DNA of 64,000 bases from Amycolatopsis sp. NBRC 101858. Lineage in GTDB: Bacteria; Actinomycetota; Actinomycetes; Mycobacteriales; Pseudonocardiaceae. The position numbers were made by a program, and so were the translations under genes. The notes below the pieces were generated by a model, which worked only from the letters and a program-made list of their open reading frames with translations, did no database searches and was not told where the DNA came from. The DNA lies in contig NZ_BSTD01000009.1 in NCBI RefSeq assembly GCF_030269325.1, positions 310,001 through 374,000 of the forward strand, in the 5' to 3' direction. Each line of letters begins with the position of its first letter. The stretch's first letter is position 1. Of this stretch, positions 34,200 through 43,117 are shown piece by piece.

Positions 34200-35617
34200 G
34201 CGCACTGCCGCGGGAAGAGCTTCGCGGGCTCTTCCTTTTCGAACACCTTTCCGAAGACCAGCTCGACTGGATCGCCGCCAACGCCGTGGTCGAGGAGTAC
34301 GAAGCCGACTCGACCGTCATCAGCGAGGGCGGCGAGGCGACGTGCTTCTACGTCCTGCTGAACGGCGCGATCCGGATGACGCGGCTGGTCAGCGGCACGG
34401 AGGTGGAGACCAACCGGTCCGACCAGCGTGGCGCCTACTTCGGCGCGACGCAGTTCTTCGTGCACCAGGAGAACGAGCACACGTACAACGCCACGGTGCG
34501 CGCGCTGTCCGACGTCACGTTCCTGGCGCTGCCCTCGAAGGAGTTCTCCTTCGAGTTCCGCCGGTGGTTCCCGATGGCCACCCACCTGCTGGAGGGCATG
34601 TACCTCGGCTGGCGCAACAGCGACACCGTGATCGGCTCGCGTCGCCGGCTCCTGGCGCTGGGCGAGCTCTCGGCCGGCCTCACCCACGAGCTGAACAACC
34701 CGGCCGCGGCCGCTGTCCGGGCGACGTCCGCCCTGCGCGAACGCGTCGCCGGGATGCGGCACAAGCTCGCCTTCCTCGCGAAGAAGGACATCGACCCGGA
34801 GCTGCTCTACCAGCTCATCGACGTCCAGGAACGCCTGGTCAAGCAGGTCGCGCAGGCCGAGAAGCTGTCCGCGATGCAGCAGGCCGACCGCGAGGACGAG
34901 ATCACCGGCTGGTTCGAGGACCGCGGCATCGACCAGGGCTGGGACCTCGCCGACATCTACGTCCGCGCCGGCCTGACCACAGCCGACCTGGACCACGTCC
35001 TGGAGCAGGTCGGCGACACCTTCATCGACGGCGCCGTCCGCTGGCTCGCCTACGCCCTCGAGACCGAGATGCTGATGGGCGAGATCGAGGACTCGACGAC
35101 GCGCATCTCCGCGCTGGTCGGCAAGGCCAAGCAGTACTCGCAGATGGACCGGGCGCCGCACCAGTGGGTCGACGTCCACGACGGCCTCGACTCGACGCTC
35201 GTCATGCTCGCGGGCAAGATCGGCCCCGGCGTCCGCGTCGTCAAGGAGTACGACCGCAGCCTGCCGAAGATCCCCGCTTACCCGGCCGAGCTGAACCAGG
35301 TCTGGACGAACGTGATCGACAACGCCCTCGGCGCGATGCAGGGCGAGGGCACGCTGACGCTGCGCACCTGGGGCCAGAACGAGCAGGTCCGCGTCGAGAT
35401 CGGCGACACCGGCCCGGGCATCCCGGCGGACATCAAGCAGCGGATCTTCGAGCCGTTCTTCACGACCAAGCCGGTCGGCGAGGGCACCGGGCTCGGCCTG
35501 GACATCTCGTGGAAGATCGTCGTCGAACGCCACCAGGGTGACCTGCGCGTCGAGTCCGAGCCCGGGAACACCCGGTTCGAGGTCTGCCTGCCGACGGTCG
35601 AGCAGGCCTCGCTCTGA
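34196..35617 (+). CDS. Histidine kinase with cyclic-nucleotide-binding-like domain
   Basis: A 473-residue soluble sensor kinase. Residues about 10-130 are a cNMP-binding-type beta-roll (FLFEHLSEDQLDWIAAN, ISEGGEATCFYVLLNG). The phospho-acceptor His lies in LGELSAGLTHELNNPAAA, and the ATPase domain has N-box WTNVIDNALGAM, G1 GDTGPGIP and G2 GEGTGLGLDIS. There is no membrane segment, so it senses something inside the cell. It is coupled to the upstream response-regulator fusion and overlaps the following esterase gene by one base. Confidence 0.93.
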   Translation: MSALPREELRGLFLFEHLSEDQLDWIAANAVVEEYEADSTVISEGGEATCFYVLLNGAIRMTRLVSGTEVETNRSDQRGAYFGATQFFVHQENEHTYNATVRALSDVTFLALPSKEFSFEFRRWFPMATHLLEGMYLGWRNSDTVIGSRRRLLALGELSAGLTHELNNPAAAAVRATSALRERVAGMRHKLAFLAKKDIDPELLYQLIDVQERLVKQVAQAEKLSAMQQADREDEITGWFEDRGIDQGWDLADIYVRAGLTTADLDHVLEQVGDTFIDGAVRWLAYALETEMLMGEIEDSTTRISALVGKAKQYSQMDRAPHQWVDVHDGLDSTLVMLAGKIGPGVRVVKEYDRSLPKIPAYPAELNQVWTNVIDNALGAMQGEGTLTLRTWGQNEQVRVEIGDTGPGIPADIKQRIFEPFFTTKPVGEGTGLGLDISWKIVVERHQGDLRVESEPGNTRFEVCLPTVEQASL

Positions 35618-37110
35618 TGGCTTCCGTCCCGACGGTCACGACCGAGCTCGGGGCGCTGGTGGGGCTGGCGGGTGACGGCGTCCGCGTCTGGCGCGGGATC
35701 CCGTACGCCCGCCCGCCGATCGGCGAGCTGCGGTGGAAGGCGCCCGAGTCTCCGCAGCTCTCGGGTGGCGTGCACGTCGCGACCGAGTACGGGCCGCACG
35801 CGATGCAGTCGCCCGACCCGATGAACCCGGCCGCGGTGTGCGACGAGGACTGCCTGTACCTCAACGTCTGCACGCCGGAGGGGCCCGCTCCCGAGGGCGG
35901 CCGGCCGGTGCTGTTCTGGCTGCACGGCGGCGGGTACCGCGTCGGCCACGGCGAGCAGCTCGGTGACGGCGAGGAGTTCGCACGCGCCGGGATCGTCGTC
36001 GTCACGATCAACTACCGCCTCGGCTCGCTCGGCTTCCTGCACCTCGCCGGCATCTTCGGGGAGTCCGAGGCGGACGCCGGGGTGTGCGGCCTGCTCGACC
36101 AGATCGAGGCCCTGAAGTGGGTGCGCCGCAACATTTCCGCGTTCGGTGGCGATCCGGCTCGGATCACCGTCTACGGCGTGTCGGCGGGCGCGAAGAGCGT
36201 CGGGAACCTGATGGGCAGCCCGCTGGGTGCGGGCCTGTTCGCCCAGGCGATCAGCAGCAGCGGCGGCGCGGACCACGTCGCGACGCCGGCCGCCGGCACC
36301 GCACTGGCCCGGCGGCTGCTCGACGAGGTCGGCTGCCACGACGTCGAAGCGCTGCGCGCGCTGCCGGCCAAGGAGTTCGTCGAGGCGCAGGAACGGATCC
36401 TGAGCGGGCTCCAGGCGTTGTGGCTCTGGCGGCCGACGCTGCACCCGCGCGTGCTGCCGGAGGTGCCGATCGGGCCGATCCGCCGGGGGAGCGCGGCCGG
36501 GATCCCGCTCCTGGTCGGCTGCAACAGCAACGAAGGCAGCACGTACGCGCTGATGCTCGGCGACGACGTCGCGACCGCCCCCGCGAGCGGCGTCCTTTCG
36601 GGAATCCTCGGCGACGAAGGCGCTTCGCAGCTTCTCGAGACGTACCTTCGCCGCGTCCCCGACCTGAAGTCCGCGAAGATCGCCGCGATGGGCGACGAGC
36701 GCTACGGCATCCCGACGCAGCGCCTCGCCGACGCGCAGTCCGCGCACGCGCCCGTCTACCGCTACCGCATCGACATCGCCGCGCCCGGCGTGCCCGAGCA
36801 GCTCGACGGCGGCCACGGCACCGAGACGACGATGGCGTGGAAGACCCCGCTGCCGCTGTTCGCGCAGGCGTCCGACGTGAACCCGGCCCGCGAGCGCGCG
36901 GCGTTGCTGATCCACCGCTGCTGGGTGCGGTTCGTGCACGACGGCGTCGCCGACGCGGACGGCCCGGAATGGCCGCCGTACGGCCCCGAACTGCGCCCGG
37001 TGCTGGTTTTCCGGGAAGACACCGATCTGGTGCTCGACCCACGGCCGGACGAGCGAAAGGCCTGGGGCGACACGGAATGGGCGTCCGGGACCTGGTTCCC
37101 GGTGACCTGA
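35617..37110 (+). CDS. Type B carboxylesterase
   Basis: A 497-residue esterase/lipase of the type B family. It keeps EDCLYLNV, the oxyanion segment HGGGYRVG, the nucleophile elbow YGVSAGAKSV, the acidic residue in GCNSNEGSTY and the His in GGHGTE. No signal peptide, so intracellular. The ATG overlaps the kinase stop (TGATG), making three coupled genes; whether the esterase acts with the redox two-component pair is unknown. Confidence 0.93.
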   Translation: MASVPTVTTELGALVGLAGDGVRVWRGIPYARPPIGELRWKAPESPQLSGGVHVATEYGPHAMQSPDPMNPAAVCDEDCLYLNVCTPEGPAPEGGRPVLFWLHGGGYRVGHGEQLGDGEEFARAGIVVVTINYRLGSLGFLHLAGIFGESEADAGVCGLLDQIEALKWVRRNISAFGGDPARITVYGVSAGAKSVGNLMGSPLGAGLFAQAISSSGGADHVATPAAGTALARRLLDEVGCHDVEALRALPAKEFVEAQERILSGLQALWLWRPTLHPRVLPEVPIGPIRRGSAAGIPLLVGCNSNEGSTYALMLGDDVATAPASGVLSGILGDEGASQLLETYLRRVPDLKSAKIAAMGDERYGIPTQRLADAQSAHAPVYRYRIDIAAPGVPEQLDGGHGTETTMAWKTPLPLFAQASDVNPARERAALLIHRCWVRFVHDGVADADGPEWPPYGPELRPVLVFREDTDLVLDPRPDERKAWGDTEWASGTWFPVT

Positions 37111-37191
37111 GACCGTTCCTTCACCCGCTGTTCACTTCGAACCGGCCGCCTCCCGCGTCAAATGAGCGAAGGCGGCTGAGGGGAGTGGCTC

Positions 37192-38259
37192 GTGAAACGC
37201 CGGGTGTCGATCGGACTGGCCGTGGTGCTGCTGCTGGCCGTCGTGGGCGTGATCGTCTGGGGCAACGACTCCGGGCCGGAGCTCAAGACGGTGCGCGGCG
37301 TGATCGGGTCGGAGAAGCAGGCGTTCTTCACCGACCAGCGAGTCGTCGACGCCTTCGCGCGGCACGGCTTGAAGGTCGAAGTCGACACCGCGGGCTCGCG
37401 GCAGATCGCGACGACCGTCGACCTCGGGAAGTACACGTTCGCGTTCCCGTCGTCCTCGCCCGCGGCGCAGAAGATCCAGCGCGACCGCAAGGTGACGACG
37501 GTGTACACGCCGTTCCAGTCACCGATGGCGATCGCGTCCTTCGAGCCGATCATCGCGCTGCTGAAGGCGAACGGCGTGGTGCACAAGGGCGCCGGCGACT
37601 ACGACGTCCTCGACATCGCGAAGTACCTCGACCTGGCGAAGGCCGGGACGCGCTGGGACCAGCTGCCCGGTAACACCGCCTACCCGGCGCGCAAGAACGT
37701 CCTGGTCACGACGACCGACCCGCGTGAGTCGAACTCCGCGGCGATGTACCTGGCGATCGTTTCCTTCGTGGCCAACGGGAACACCGTCGTCAGCACGCCC
37801 GACCAGGAGGCGAAGGTGCTGCCGGCGGTGGCGAAGCTGTTCCTCGACCAGGGGTACACGCAGAACAGCACCGAAGGGCCGTTCGAGGACTACCTGTCGG
37901 CGGGCATGGGGAAGACGCCGCTGGCCCTGATCTACGAGTCGCAGTTCGTCGACCGGGTGGTGCGCGGCGACGGCTCGATCCGGCCGGACATGCGGATGAT
38001 CTACACCGCGCCGACGGTCTATTCGAAGCACACGCTCGTCCCGTTGTCAGGTGACGGCGACACGGTGGGCCAGCTCCTCGCGACCGATCCCGAGCTGGGG
38101 AAGCTCGCCGCGACGTTCGGCTTCCGCACCACCAATCCGCAGCTGTTCGCCGACGTCGCCGCGCAGGCCCACGCGCCGGCCGACCTCGTGGACGCCGTCG
38201 AGCCGCCTTCGTTCGAGACTCTCGAGCGGCTGCTCGACGCCGTCGGCAAGCAGTACTGA
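37192..38259 (+). CDS. Membrane-anchored solute-binding-like protein (TelA operon)
   Basis: A 355-residue protein with an N-terminal membrane anchor (VSIGLAVVLLLAVVGVIVWG) and an external part resembling periplasmic solute-binding proteins: TVRGVIGSEKQAFF, AFPSSSPAAQKI and PFQSPMAIASFEP are typical of such folds. It shares this fold type with the gene two places downstream. It starts with GTG behind GGGGAG and is followed by telA after one base. The ligand is unknown. Confidence 0.75.
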   Translation: MKRRVSIGLAVVLLLAVVGVIVWGNDSGPELKTVRGVIGSEKQAFFTDQRVVDAFARHGLKVEVDTAGSRQIATTVDLGKYTFAFPSSSPAAQKIQRDRKVTTVYTPFQSPMAIASFEPIIALLKANGVVHKGAGDYDVLDIAKYLDLAKAGTRWDQLPGNTAYPARKNVLVTTTDPRESNSAAMYLAIVSFVANGNTVVSTPDQEAKVLPAVAKLFLDQGYTQNSTEGPFEDYLSAGMGKTPLALIYESQFVDRVVRGDGSIRPDMRMIYTAPTVYSKHTLVPLSGDGDTVGQLLATDPELGKLAATFGFRTTNPQLFADVAAQAHAPADLVDAVEPPSFETLERLLDAVGKQY

Positions 38260-38260
38260 C

Positions 38261-39376
38261 ATGGACGAATTCACGCCCGTGACGGCGGTTTCCCCCGAGC
38301 GCGCCGCCGGGCTCGTCACCCTCGGGGACGACACGCGCGCGGAGATCACCGCTCGTGCCGACGGGTTCGCCACGCGGCTGGAAGCGCTGAACGTCCGTTC
38401 GCCCGAGTTCACCGATCTCCTCGACGAGCTCCTGGCGGTCGGGGAAGCCGACATGCGCGCCGCGGCCGGCGTCGCCGGGGCGATGCTGGACCGCTCCCTG
38501 CGCGGCGTGGCTTCCCCGCAGGACGGCGTCACGACGAGCCTCGCCGGGCTGCGCCGGACCGTCGCGGAGCTGGATCCGGCCAGGCTGCCGCTGACCGGGC
38601 GGAAGCTGCTGGGGATGTTCCCGGTGGCGGGTGCCGCGAAGCGGGCTCTCGATCGGTACCACGCGGCGAACGAGCCGGTGAACGCCCTCGTCGTCGACCT
38701 GCGCACGCGCCAGGACCGGTTGCGGCGCGACAACTCCGCGATCAAGGGCGAGCGCGAGCGGCTGTGGAAGGTGCTGGGGAAGCTCGCCGAAGCGGCCGCA
38801 TTCGCCGAAGCCGTCGACGCCGCCATCGAGCGGCAGGCTTCCGTCTTCGACCTGACCGACCCGCTGCGGGCGCAGGCCTTGCGCGGCGACGTCCTGTACC
38901 CGATCCGGCAGCGGCACCAGGACCTGCTCACCCAGCTCGCGGTGAGCGCGCAGGGGTACCTCGCGCTGGACTTGGTGCGCCGCACCAACGACGAACTCGT
39001 CCGCGGTGTCGAGCGGGCGGTGTCGACGACGGTGTCCGCCCTGCGCGTCGCGCTGCTCGTGTCGGCCGCTCTCGCGGGTCAGCGGGACGTCCTGGACGAG
39101 GTGGCGGCGCTGCAGGCGACGACCGACGGGCTGATCCGCGCCAACTCCGAGCTGCTGGAAACGCAGTCCGCGGAGATCCGCCGGGCGAGCACCGACCCGG
39201 CCGTCGCGACCGAGACGATCCGCGCGTCGTTCGACCGGATCTACGCCTCGATCGACGCGATCGACGGCTTCCGCGCGGACGCCGTCCGCACCATGGCGAC
39301 CACCGTCGAGTCGCTGTCCGGGGAGCTTCGCCGCGCAGAGGACCACTTGCGGCGCTCGCACGAGGGGGAACTGTGA
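38261..39376 (+). CDS. TelA-family toxic anion resistance protein
   Basis: A 371-residue TelA/KlaA-family protein, almost wholly helical and soluble. Family segments include FPVAGAAKRALDRYHAANEPVNALV around residues 122-146, LRRDNSAIKGERERLW and a C-terminal series of amphipathic helices. TelA is linked to tellurite, phage and colicin resistance, but its biochemical role is not known. Here it lies between two solute-binding-like genes and overlaps the next by GTGA. Confidence 0.88.
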   Translation: MDEFTPVTAVSPERAAGLVTLGDDTRAEITARADGFATRLEALNVRSPEFTDLLDELLAVGEADMRAAAGVAGAMLDRSLRGVASPQDGVTTSLAGLRRTVAELDPARLPLTGRKLLGMFPVAGAAKRALDRYHAANEPVNALVVDLRTRQDRLRRDNSAIKGERERLWKVLGKLAEAAAFAEAVDAAIERQASVFDLTDPLRAQALRGDVLYPIRQRHQDLLTQLAVSAQGYLALDLVRRTNDELVRGVERAVSTTVSALRVALLVSAALAGQRDVLDEVAALQATTDGLIRANSELLETQSAEIRRASTDPAVATETIRASFDRIYASIDAIDGFRADAVRTMATTVESLSGELRRAEDHLRRSHEGEL

Positions 39377-40974
39377 AGAAGCTCGTTTCGCTGGCTCTCA
39401 GCGCGGTGTTGCTGGCCGGCTGCTCCTCCGCCGAGCCGGGGGGCCCCGAGCCGGGGACGCTCAGGATCCTCGCGGGCAGTGAGCTGGCGGACCTGCAGCC
39501 GGTGCTCGACGACGCCGCTCGCGCCACCGGAGTCACGGTCAAGTTCACCTTCACCGGGACCTTGGAAGGCGCCGAAGCGCTGGCGAACGGCAGCGTCGAC
39601 GGGAAGTACGACGCCGTCTGGTTCTCCTCGAACCGTTACCTCGCCGGGATTCCCGAAGCGGCGAAGCGGCTCGGGAACCAGGTCAAGATCATGAGCTCGC
39701 CGGTGGTGCTGGGGCTGGCGTCCTCCGTGGTGCGGCGGCTCGGCTGGGAGGGGAAGCCGGTCAGCTGGGGCGAGATCGCCGCGCAGGCCGGGAAGAAGGC
39801 GTTCAGCTACGGGATGACGGACCCGTCGGCGTCGAACTCCGGGTTCTCGGCGCTGGTCGGCGTCGCTTCGGCGTTGGCAGGCGCGGGCAACGCGATCGAC
39901 GCCCGGCAGATCGCATCGGTCACTCCGCAGCTGACGCAGTTCTTCAGCGCGCAGGCGCTTTCGGCCGGGTCTTCGGGCTGGCTGTCGGACGCGTACACGC
40001 GGCGCGCGACCGGCCAGGACCCGGGGCAGAAGGTCGACGGGCTGATCAACTACGAGTCCGTGCTGCTGTCGGCGAACGCGTCCGGGAAGCTGCCCGAGCC
40101 GCTGACGCTCGTCTACCCGAGCGACGGTGTCGTCACGGCGGACTACCCGCTGACCCTGCTGGCGGACGCGGGTTCGGACGCGCGTTCGGCGCACCAGCGG
40201 CTTTCGGACTACCTGCGGACTCCCGACATCCAGAAGAAGATCATGGACACGACGCAGCGGCGGCCGGTCGTCCCGGGGGTCGCCTTGGGGCAGCAGTTCG
40301 CGGCGCACGACCTCGTCGAGTTGCCGTTCCCGGCGACGCAGCAGGCGGTGGACGCCCTGCTGCAGGCCTACTTCGACAAGATCCGCCGCCCCTCGCGGAC
40401 CTTGTACGTGCTCGACACGTCGGGTTCGATGGAGGGCGACCGGATCGAGGCGCTGCGGACCGCGCTCATCGGGCTGACCGGCGCGGACACCTCGCTCACC
40501 GGGCGGTTCCGGCGGTTCCGGAGCCGGGAGGAGGTCACGATGCTGCCGTTCAGCACCGTGCCCAAGACCCCGCGGACGTTCACCGTGCCGGAGCAGGACC
40601 CGCAGGGCGAGCTGGACCGGATCAAAGCGTTCGCCGAGGGCCTGTCCGCGAACGGCGGGACGGCGATCTACGACAGCCTGTCCGAGGCCTACACCGTGCT
40701 GGAACCGCTGGCGGCGCGCGATCCGGACCGGTTCACCTCGATCGTCCTGATGACCGACGGCGAGAACGCGAACGGCTCGTCCCTGGCCGACTTCCAGGCG
40801 GCGTTCGGCGGGCTGCCGGCGGCGATGAAGCAGGTGCCGGTGTTCACCGTGCTGTTCGGCGAGGGCAGCGGCGACGAGCTGACCCAGGTCGCGGGCATGT
40901 CCGGGGGCAAGGTGTTCGACGCGCGGAAGGTCCAGCTGCCGACCGTGTTCCAGGAGATCCGCGGGTACCAATGA
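39373..40974 (+). CDS. Lipoprotein with solute-binding-like and vWA domains
   Basis: A 533-residue lipoprotein: signal peptide ending in the lipobox LLAGC. Residues about 30-320 resemble an extracellular solute-binding protein (LRILAGSELADLQPVLDDAA, WFSSNRYLAGI). Residues about 340-530 are a vWA domain with an intact metal site DTSGSMEG and VLMTDGENANG. GTG start overlaps the telA stop. The combination suggests an external binding module that works with TelA and the neighbouring anchored protein. Confidence 0.87.
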   Translation: MKKLVSLALSAVLLAGCSSAEPGGPEPGTLRILAGSELADLQPVLDDAARATGVTVKFTFTGTLEGAEALANGSVDGKYDAVWFSSNRYLAGIPEAAKRLGNQVKIMSSPVVLGLASSVVRRLGWEGKPVSWGEIAAQAGKKAFSYGMTDPSASNSGFSALVGVASALAGAGNAIDARQIASVTPQLTQFFSAQALSAGSSGWLSDAYTRRATGQDPGQKVDGLINYESVLLSANASGKLPEPLTLVYPSDGVVTADYPLTLLADAGSDARSAHQRLSDYLRTPDIQKKIMDTTQRRPVVPGVALGQQFAAHDLVELPFPATQQAVDALLQAYFDKIRRPSRTLYVLDTSGSMEGDRIEALRTALIGLTGADTSLTGRFRRFRSREEVTMLPFSTVPKTPRTFTVPEQDPQGELDRIKAFAEGLSANGGTAIYDSLSEAYTVLEPLAARDPDRFTSIVLMTDGENANGSSLADFQAAFGGLPAAMKQVPVFTVLFGEGSGDELTQVAGMSGGKVFDARKVQLPTVFQEIRGYQ

Positions 40975-41537
40975 TGCTGCGCTATCTGGGGTCCACCAAG
41001 AACCTCCTCGGCTGCGTCGGCGGGCTGGCCGGCGTCGTGCTGCACCTGACCGGGGTGGTCGGGTGGTCCTGGCCGTTCGTCGTGGTGGCGTTGTACCTGG
41101 CGGGCGCGCTGCTCGCGCCGGGGGAGAAGGTGCGGCTGGTCCCCGACACCTCCGCCGAGCTGCGCTCTTCGCTGGAAACGCTGGTGGGGCGGGTCTCGGC
41201 GCAGGCTTCGCGCATGCCTTCGTCCACTGTGGATACTGTCGGGCGCATCGCCGAAGTGCTTCGGGACATGCTGTCGCAGCCCGCACGGCTCGCGGCCGAT
41301 CCCGACCTGCGCCACGCCGTCGAGCGCCTGGTGCGCACGGATTTGCCGCTGTCGCTGGAGACTTACCTGAACTTGCCGTGGTGGTTCGCGGCCCGGCGGG
41401 CCGGTGCCGGCTCGGAACTGGTGGCACAGCTGGATTTGCTCGAGGCGGAGGCGCATCGGGTGGCCGAGCGGTTCTACGCGTCCGAGGTCGACCGGCAGGC
41501 CGATCACACGCGGTACCTGCGGGACCGGGACGGGTGA
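40971..41537 (+). CDS. Small two-helix membrane protein of the TelA operon
   Basis: A 188-residue protein without a recognised family. Two helices near the start (NLLGCVGGLAGVVLHLTGV and WPFVVVALYLAGALL) form a hairpin, followed by a helical cytoplasmic part of about 130 residues that likely contacts TelA. ATG overlaps the previous stop (ATGA); a second ATG follows immediately. Confidence 0.8.
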   Translation: MMLRYLGSTKNLLGCVGGLAGVVLHLTGVVGWSWPFVVVALYLAGALLAPGEKVRLVPDTSAELRSSLETLVGRVSAQASRMPSSTVDTVGRIAEVLRDMLSQPARLAADPDLRHAVERLVRTDLPLSLETYLNLPWWFAARRAGAGSELVAQLDLLEAEAHRVAERFYASEVDRQADHTRYLRDRDG

Positions 41538-41569
41538 GGTCGCGGCTCTACCCTTGTGGGTGGTGATGT

Positions 41570-41585
41570 TCGAACGCGCGTTCGA
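41570..41585 (+). promoter_or_regulatory. Orphan LexA-type SOS box
   Basis: TCGAACGCGCGTTCGA is a perfect 16-bp palindrome matching the actinobacterial LexA consensus TCGAAC-N4-GTTCGA. It lies between the ends of two convergent genes with no obvious gene to control. The following TAGCTT and an ATG at 41600 resemble the promoter and start of a DUF222/13E12 HNH endonuclease gene, which are often LexA-controlled, but the frame after that ATG lies antisense to the next gene and matches nothing I know. Confidence 0.65.
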
Positions 41586-41597
41586 GTAGCTTGGCTC

Positions 41598-42410
41598 TCA
41601 TGGACGCGAACCGAGTTTCGGCAATGTCAGGGTCACCGCTGCGGTGGTCAACCAGCTCAACAGGTCGGCGAGAGGAATGCGGGAAAGCCGTTCCGGCCAC
41701 TCTTCGGCAACGGTGTGCAGCACGAGTTCGTCGTGCCGCGGCTCCACCTTGGTCAGCTTTATCCCCGGCGGAAGTTCCGGCAGGGGAAGCACGATGGGCT
41801 GGAACCGCTTCGGCGGGCGGAGCGTTCGCTGTCCGATGTGGAGGGTCCGGGGCACGAGCACGACAGCGTCGTCTTCCACCTGGGCTTCCAGGGTCAGGTG
41901 GCCCCAGTGCGGCTTCTTGGCCCAGTGGATCTGGAGCAGCCCGCTGTCCGCCGGGGCGGCCACGATCCCCGGCCGGACCTTCGCCACCCTTTCGCGGAGC
42001 ACGTCCGCGGAAACGGCGATCCGCAGGTCCACGCGGGCGGGCTTGGCGGAGGGAGTGGGCAATGAGCGGAGGCGGACGTCTTCGGCGAGCACGGTGACCC
42101 GGCGCAGCGGAATGCTGCCGCCTTCGGGCTCGGGCCAGTCGACGTCCTCGGCGACGATCCGGACGTCGCCGATGCGGCCGGTGGCCAGGCGGAGGCTGTC
42201 GGCGGGGTAGTCGAGTTCGGTGAGGGTCAGGCCGACGTCATGGCCGTCGACCTTGGCCGTCAGCCGGCGCCCGACGAGCTGCTCGGTGACGGTGCGGACC
42301 AGGGCGGCCGGCGTGACCGGGACGTTCGGGAGCAGCGAACGTCCGGCCGCGGCCAGCCCGGCCAGCTCCGGCCACGGCGACCAGCCGTCGAACCACCTGC
42401 CGTCGCTCAT
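41598..42410 (-). CDS. DUF2993 (LmeA-like) phospholipid-binding-type protein
   Basis: A 270-residue protein of the DUF2993 family. It has the usual RLTAKVDGHDVGLTLTELDY strand pair and a final PLPELPPGIKLTKVEPRHDELVL segment. LmeA in mycobacteria helps lipoglycan maturation and binds phospholipids. Unlike LmeA it lacks a signal peptide, so it is probably cytoplasmic and the shared function is uncertain. Confidence 0.82.
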   Translation of the reverse strand: MSDGRWFDGWSPWPELAGLAAAGRSLLPNVPVTPAALVRTVTEQLVGRRLTAKVDGHDVGLTLTELDYPADSLRLATGRIGDVRIVAEDVDWPEPEGGSIPLRRVTVLAEDVRLRSLPTPSAKPARVDLRIAVSADVLRERVAKVRPGIVAAPADSGLLQIHWAKKPHWGHLTLEAQVEDDAVVLVPRTLHIGQRTLRPPKRFQPIVLPLPELPPGIKLTKVEPRHDELVLHTVAEEWPERLSRIPLADLLSWLTTAAVTLTLPKLGSRP

Positions 42411-42484
42411 CCGTCCAGTGTTGCCGACGGCGGGGTGGCTCGCCCACGGCAGGTCACGCGAAAGCGTCGTTTCTCACGTGGCGT

Positions 42485-42525
42485 GCCGCCTGCCGTCACC
42501 GGAGGGGGCGGTGACGACAGGCGGC
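42485..42525. terminator. Hairpin terminator between convergent-side genes
   Basis: Arms 42485-42501 (GCCGCCTGCCGTCACCG) and 42509-42525 pair over 17 bases with a single mismatch and a 7-base loop. It lies just past the stop of the minus-strand membrane-protein gene. Confidence 0.75.
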
Positions 42526-42552
42526 GGCTTGGAGGGCGGAGTCGCCCGCCGG

Positions 42553-42846
42553 TCACCGGCCCGCGAAGCGAGCGATGATGCCCGTGACAACCAGCCAGAA
42601 CACCGCGGCCAGACCGAAGTCGAGGATGACTTGCAGGCTGGCGTTGTCCACGTTGAACAGCCCCGGCCAGAACAACGCGAGAGGGACCGCCAACGACTTG
42701 ATGAAGATGAAGAACGCATTGCCGGCATTGGCACCGGCGAGCACCATGATCATGTAAAGGACTTCGATCCCCGCGAAGATCGCGCCGATCGCCGTGATGA
42801 CCCGCACGGCCGTGTTGCGTCTGGTGGTGGTTCGCCAAGGAGACAT
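42553..42846 (-). CDS. Small three-helix membrane protein
   Basis: A 97-residue protein with a basic start and three hydrophobic segments (VRVITAIGAIFAGIEVLYMI, FFIFIKSLAVPLALFWPGLF, LDFGLAAVFWLVVTGIIARF). Codon use is clearly coding and a terminator follows, so it is probably a real gene. I do not recognise the family and no ribosome binding site is evident. Confidence 0.72.
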   Translation of the reverse strand: MSPWRTTTRRNTAVRVITAIGAIFAGIEVLYMIMVLAGANAGNAFFIFIKSLAVPLALFWPGLFNVDNASLQVILDFGLAAVFWLVVTGIIARFAGR

Positions 42847-42962
42847 GTCCGGAAAATTCCCGGTTTGGGTTACCGCTCAAACGCGCCAACCCCAAGATTG
42901 CGCCGTTTGGCGGCTCCCGTTGCTCTCCGCCGCCCGTCCCGCACAGTCCGACACCCCTCCAG

Positions 42963-43105
42963 TCACGCGTGATGCCCGCCCAGTCACGCGAGTCCCGTCC
43001 TCGATCACGCGAGTTCCGGGGGCGGCCGGTCGGTCCCGTGCCGCCCGGCGGACTCGTGTCGTCCATCCAGGCACGCGTGTCGTCCACTCGGGTACGCGTG
43101 TCGTC
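42963..43105. repeat. Cluster of short ACGCG-containing repeats
   Basis: The 271-bp spacer holds at least five copies of a short word built on CACGCG(A/T): 42964-42970, 42985-42991, 43006-43012, 43072-43078 and a variant TACGCGT at 43093-43099. The last two, and a degenerate copy at about 43052, are followed by GTGTCGTCC. The first three are spaced 21 bp apart. They sit next to the ends of the genes at 42846 and 43118. Confidence 0.6.
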
Positions 43106-43117
43106 CGTTCGTGACCG

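Noticed and set aside
41591..42097. HNH endonuclease gene after the SOS box
   Set aside because: The frame from ATG 41600 is antisense to the DUF2993 gene and shows no DUF222 or HNH motif.
42963..43105. CRISPR array
   Set aside because: Repeats are only 7-16 bp and degenerate, spacers are irregular and no cas genes are present.
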